From Dimorphilus gyrociliatus (taxonomy: Eukaryota; Annelida; Polychaeta; Dinophilidae), in NCBI GenBank assembly GCA_904063045.1, contig CAJFCJ010000007.1, positions 926,819 through 990,818 of the forward strand: a stretch of 64,000 nucleotides of DNA, written 5' to 3'. Positions within the stretch are counted from its first letter, which is position 1. Each line of letters begins with the position of its first letter. The translations under genes and the position numbers were made by a program. Below, one piece after another: positions 59,916 through 64,000 of the stretch. Under the pieces are notes generated by a model. The model saw only the letters and a list, made by a program, of their open reading frames with translations, did no database searches and was not told the DNA's origin.

Positions 59916-62709
59916 TTAAACGGAATCAGCCAATTGCAATTGTCTAGCTACATTTACATTCAATTTAGAAATTTTTGTGGATTGAACACTATTAGAATCA
60001 AATCCGTCGTCGGGTGTTGGCTGAAAGAAGTTATAGTTAGAATCTCGCTTAGGTGAAGCAATCGCCATTGGAGTTTTATAATCACAATTTGGCGGTCCGA
60101 CTAGAATTGGTGACGCGAGCGTTCTTTGATATCTGCTCTGAACACTTCTGATATTTACGTTTCCGTTCGTCGGTGTCTTTAATGGTACACTTAAAATGTC
60201 GTTATTCGTTGAATCAATGCCATTTGCTTGTGGATTCAGACAAATAGTAATTTTCTGCATATTCTGATCCTTAATAGTCATAGGCACTAATTTCTTACTC
60301 CACACGAATTGTCGAAAAGAAGACGGATGTGCTATTTCCTGTATATTTTTTCTAGAAACCCGTGGCACTTCAGATTCTCTTAATTTCTGCAGTTCCATAT
60401 TTGAAACATGGACTAGCTGATCAAATGATGTATGCTTCGATAAAGTTTTGACTCGTTTTGAAGCAGATTCAGCATTATCTTCCAGATTCGAAGCAGATCT
60501 GGTTTTCACTAGAGTCGGCCAATTTTTCGACCCTTCAGAATTTAGGAAAGAATGGCGAGTAATCGGAGGTTTGTTAAAATTGGCATCAAACGATCTTTCT
60601 GTATGTCAAGAGAGAAATAATTAGAATAACAGCATAACTATTTTCTATATATTCAGAATAAATTAGTTAACATTCTTACCAATAAAATGTTTTTCTTCAA
60701 TCGTGTCAGCAATTTCAGGTCCTATGTATTTATAACCAGGTTTTCGCCCTCTTTCATTTGTAATGTAGACTTTCTCCACCAGTTTTACACTAGCAAGGAT
60801 GTTTGCAATGTCATATAACCGTCGTATTTTAGCTATGAAATATATTCCGTCGTTAAAGATATGCAATTAATTTAACTTTCGACTATACGAACTTTTATAT
60901 TTGGCAGATTCAGATGACATGTCACATTGCACATCTCCCATTAGGACTTTTGAGGCTAGCTCCATACTGACAACTTTACCCTATAATGTTACATTGATGT
61001 TAATATGTTATGAAGAAGATTTGAATGAAAAATTCTACAAACCCGATAAATCAGAAAGAGCATAAGAAATTTTTGACTCAATATTCCCATACTCTTTTCC
61101 CGTTCCCAATGTTCTGTTGAGGTTTCACAATATAAGAGACGCCTTAAAATTAATTAATGTTGTCTTACCCCTAATACTACTGCTTATTGCTGGATAAACT
61201 TTCGCCTTCGAAGAAGACAAGTTACTTCTTTTATGCATGTAATCCACATATTCAATGAACCCCTCCTTTTTTGCCAAAGCCTATGTAGTAAAAGAAAAAC
61301 AAATTTCATGAATATTTAATTAGTCATTTTTCGCCGAAAATAAATAGTCGACAAGAGATAATATGATATGTGAAAGAGGATAGGCAAATTGTTATTCGCT
61401 GTATCTTTTAGAACAGCCAAAAACCGTTGATCTAGCTTTAAAATGCTCGAAACAATCCAGATGGCAATATCTCAGTCAAATATCTATCTAAAAATAATAC
61501 GCAAAACTTACTAGTAATTTGGCGAGTGTAACCGGCAAACTTGAACAACCATGCCATAAATATTTGTTTTTACCATATCGACTGACTATTTCTATGCTTT
61601 CCAGCACGTTAACTATGTCATATATTCGGCGCCTTTCAACATCTATTTGAAGATACGATGTATTTATTTGAATTTAATCTCCTTTTTATTCTTACCAAGA
61701 GTTTTTGCGACATAGTCAAGTGGAATTTCGTGAATGGTTGATGGATCAGGATTTTCAGGGAAAAGAGAGAGAAATCTGAAATAGTATAAATTTTTTAAAG
61801 CTTGTTTAAGGATTTATTTTTAAATTTAATAAAACAACATAGAAAAAGACAGAGATAACGCAATGGGTGTGAATATCTAATATTTAACTTATCTTTATCT
61901 CGTAGTACATTTTGACCTATTTGCCTTAATCGTTCAAGTTGAAAAATATCGCACGATTTAACAATTAAAAGTGTTTAATAGGTAAGAGAACGCTTAATCG
62001 TCAATCTATCAAATTTAAAATCGTTCGCATAAAGAAATGAGGCCGTTTCACTCCGTCAGTTATTACATAACAAATGAGCCAGCCATGCCCGCATGCCAGA
62101 AGTTTAGTTAATGCATTTTCGCTTTTACGCGTATCACTACTTTGTTTTGCCAGAGGGCATAAATAATTATGCAGTTTCGAATGAAATTTTCAAATACGAA
62201 CGGGAAAAAATTTTGAAAAAAAACTTCAAAGAAAATAAAAAAGATCCACTTTCATCTCGAAAAAAGTCGTCTACTTACTTGTGACAGAGAACGCCTAACG
62301 ATTTATTCTTCCTATTATGCACCGTATACTTTGACTGCTTTCCTGAGGTTTGACTAATTCCTGCCTCTACTTCGTCCTCAAACAATAGTTCACTCTCAAC
62401 AGAGCATTCGTACGAGGAAGAAGTCGAGTCCGTCGTAGAATCCATTGAGTTATCATCAGTGAAAAGCGGTCTGAAGACACTGGACCCTTGCTTCTTTTTC
62501 TCCGCTTTCTCGCAACTGACTGCTGCTAATAGTTTTAAATTACAATTAGGAGAAACGGAAGTAGTTTTTATTCTTTCTTTTCTGCTTGGCGTTTTGTCTT
62601 TCATTTCCAACATATCACTCCTGTCAATTGAGCCCGATGTGATGGATTCAGAGAATGGCAGTGAACTGAACGATACCATCGTCTCATTAGTCTCTTGTAA
62701 TGTTGACAT
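59916..62709 (-). CDS. E2F8: Atypical E2F transcription factor E2F7/8, 8 exons, 582 aa
   Basis: Repressor of cell-cycle genes that binds DNA without a DP partner through two tandem winged-helix domains. Exons (minus): 62709-62279, 61775-61696, 61642-61512, 61280-61169, 61113-61043, 60980-60893, 60832-60680, 60598-59916. DNA-binding domain 1 (about residues 130-215): [57 protein letters not shown]. Domain 2 (about 255-345): [59 protein letters not shown]. Both RRIYD/RRLYD recognition motifs are intact. There is no DP-dimerization or Rb-binding region, as in the family. The C-terminus is short and Ser/Asn-rich; vertebrate E2F7/8 are about 870-910 aa. One orthologue usually stands for E2F7 and E2F8 in invertebrates. 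Exon 6 ends at GTTCGT. Confidence 0.94.
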
Positions 62710-62773
62710 TTTCGAGTGCCTGTGGGTGTGTTCATGGGTTTAACAAAGAAACCTAACTGAAAATAGGGGTACG

Positions 62774-62794
62774 ATATGCAAATTAGACACGAAC
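62774..62794 (+). promoter_or_regulatory. Orphan copy of the small-RNA promoter block
   Basis: ATATGCAAAT (62774-62783) followed by TAGACACGAAC. Compared with the RMRP and U6 blocks it differs at only two of 21 positions. No TATA box lies at the expected place (about 62823-62829), which in vertebrates marks Pol II snRNA genes. The start predicted by spacing is about 62855. Confidence 0.6.
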
Positions 62795-62837
62795 GCCCCC
62801 TATCGAGCTGTCCAATACCTCACGACCCTAGCTATTA

Positions 62838-62862
62838 CTATTACCTAACAGTTAGGTAATAG
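62838..62862. repeat. Perfect 12-bp inverted repeat with 1-bp centre
   Basis: CTATTACCTAAC at 62838-62849, a single A, and its exact reverse complement at 62851-62862. It lies about 130-150 bp upstream of the E2F7/8 start codon and overlaps the predicted start of the candidate RNA. It may be a dimeric transcription-factor site or a hairpin. Confidence 0.75.
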
Positions 62863-63011
62863 TTTGGGAACGCTTGTGCACTTGTTTGCAACAAATGTAT
62901 TTCCTTGTTCCGTATTATAAGAGGCAATGCGCAATTAACTTTGTATACACAAGTTAACAGTGTAAAGCTAAGTAGAAATAGATAGTGGAAATCTAAATGA
63001 GTATTTGTTTT
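62855..63011 (+). ncRNA. Candidate unidentified small RNA driven by the orphan promoter block
   Basis: Predicted only from promoter spacing (+72 from the end of the octamer). If Pol III is used, the T6 run at 63008-63013 would end a transcript of about 157 nt. I compared it by memory with U1, U2, U4, U5, U7, U11, U12, U4atac, U6atac, 7SK, U3 and U8 and recognised none. There is no clear Sm site. An imperfect hairpin (TTAACTTTGTATAC / CACAAGTTAA) lies near 62936-62957. Treat as a hypothesis. Confidence 0.25.
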
Positions 63012-64000
63012 TTATAATTATGCAAAAGCCGATTATCTATAGGCATAAGTTATCACTGGGTTTTAAGTTTACTTACATTTATTCCGAGGTAGCTCTGTAA
63101 TATTATACGTCAACGTTTTTTCAGGACCAAGTGATCAGTTTGAAGTGGGCATGAGAAATGACAAAAAACTAAGGACGTTTGAATTTTAACCATAAGGCGG
63201 GCGTTTAAGGTTGTTAACAAAGACCAAACTGTTTGTGCTAAAAATAGAAGCGCCAGACGCCTAGAATTGGCGCCATTTTCGAGGAAACCGTTTAATTTTG
63301 AATTGGCGTGTGGGGGTTTATAGCCCCTATTCAACCATGGCATTAACATGTTGAAGCTAACAAAGACAATGAGCCACCTGACAACGTGTTAGCTAATCTT
63401 AGGTAATTATGGATTAAAATTTAGAGTCAAGGAAGCTTGAATTCTTAAGAATAGTGCGGGAAAACGCCTACTTATAAAAAACAAGTTCACAAACGTTTTA
63501 ATTCTGGCGCCAAGGAGTGGCTTAACCGTCAAAAATTGGCCTGTTCAAAGTACAAGAATCGACAGAATCAAATCATTGCGTTATAAGACAAATAGATATC
63601 ATTTATCACACAAAATTCTATACATTAATAAATAATTGAATTGCTTGAAAATCAGTTACATCTATTGATTCAAAAAACTAGTTATTTAACCGACGAAACG
63701 GAACGTTTTTGATAGGATTTCTGGTAGTCATAGAAAAAGGAATTTTTTTTTAAATTTCTTTCATTCGCAATAATTTATTGGACAGATTTATAGATGAGAG
63801 AATATATTGTTACCTTGTTTAGCTATATGTTCATACTGATCAAGTTGAAAAAAGGTTTTCTTGATTTTTCTCACTCTTTTCGATCCAAAAGTGCCGATTG
63901 CGCGCTCTAGTTTCACGCAGACTGGTATATGCTTCCGCACAATCTGTGATGTACCGTTTTACGTCACGTGCCGAATAACACAACAAATAAACTCTTTTCT

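Larger units (their letters stand above)
62710..64000. other. Non-coding region upstream of E2F7/8
   Basis: No coding exon is supported. It contains a third octamer/PSE-like block at 62774-62794, a 12-bp-arm palindrome at 62838-62862, a T6 run at 63008-63013, and a CRE/E-box-like TTACGTCACGTG at about 63959-63970 near the right edge. The frame at 63110-63349 has no support. Confidence 0.5.

Noticed and set aside
1-64000. tRNA genes, CRISPR arrays, transposon ORFs or viral insertions
   Set aside because: By eye I found no A/B-box pair with cloverleaf, no spaced direct repeats and no transposase, integrase or reverse-transcriptase motifs.

Overview
This window is nuclear DNA from an invertebrate animal. 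It is AT-rich. Coding regions are split by many short GT-AG introns (often 50-110 bp), and the genes are metazoan: a CadN-type classical cadherin, flotillin, PKA-RII, CFAP69, MAP3K4, EDC4, CstF-64, MPC1 and E2F7/8, plus U6 and RNase MRP RNA genes. Gene density (about eleven protein genes and two certain RNA genes in 64 kb) and short introns point to a compact bilaterian genome, probably a protostome or spiralian. I cannot name the species. All gene models were spliced by eye; I accepted junctions when the frame was kept and the family motif was restored.

Layout. 1-1452: AT-rich flank. 1453-17036 (-): a 10-exon N-cadherin-type gene of about 2,983 aa. 18194-22952 (-): flotillin-1 with two separate pairs of tandemly duplicated exons. 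23846-30477 (-): PKA type II regulatory subunit with two alternative first exons, one lacking the dimerization/docking domain. 31155-34809 (+): CFAP69, 12 exons, 941 aa. 35065-39724 (-): MAP3K4. 41103-45507 (+): EDC4/Ge-1, 15 exons, 1,166 aa. 45994-47671 (-): CstF-64 with an expanded 8-residue repeat. 47870-48830 (+): mitochondrial pyruvate carrier 1, containing a 4-nt microexon and a GC-AG intron. 49448-49710 (+): RNase MRP RNA. 50083-50622 (-): unrecognised ORF. 52893-55026 (-): unrecognised 278-aa protein, 6 exons. 55683-58915 (+): secreted/membrane protein with two SUEL-lectin-like plus CUB units. 59478-59582 (-): U6 snRNA. 59916-62709 (-): E2F7/8. 62710-64000: non-coding, with a third copy of the small-RNA promoter block.

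From 30 to 55 kb the genes alternate in orientation. Head-to-head pairs are PKA-RII/CFAP69, MAP3K4/EDC4, CSTF2/MPC1 (198 bp between start codons) and the 278-aa gene/SUEL-CUB gene. Tail-to-tail pairs are CFAP69/MAP3K4 (255 bp) and EDC4/CSTF2 (486 bp). The genes do not form one pathway; the nearest to a functional link is mRNA metabolism (CSTF2 3'-end processing, EDC4 decapping) and non-coding RNA genes (RMRP, U6).

Most notable: (1) a roughly 21-bp octamer-plus-ACGAA promoter block at the same distance from the start of RMRP and U6, with a third orphan copy at 62774 that predicts an undescribed RNA; (2) a 4-nt microexon required to make the MPC1 core motif; (3) two independent duplicated-exon pairs in flotillin; (4) an alternative PKA-RII N-terminus without the D/D domain; (5) a recurrent GCGCCATCTAT motif in intergenic and promoter regions that resembles a CTCF core.
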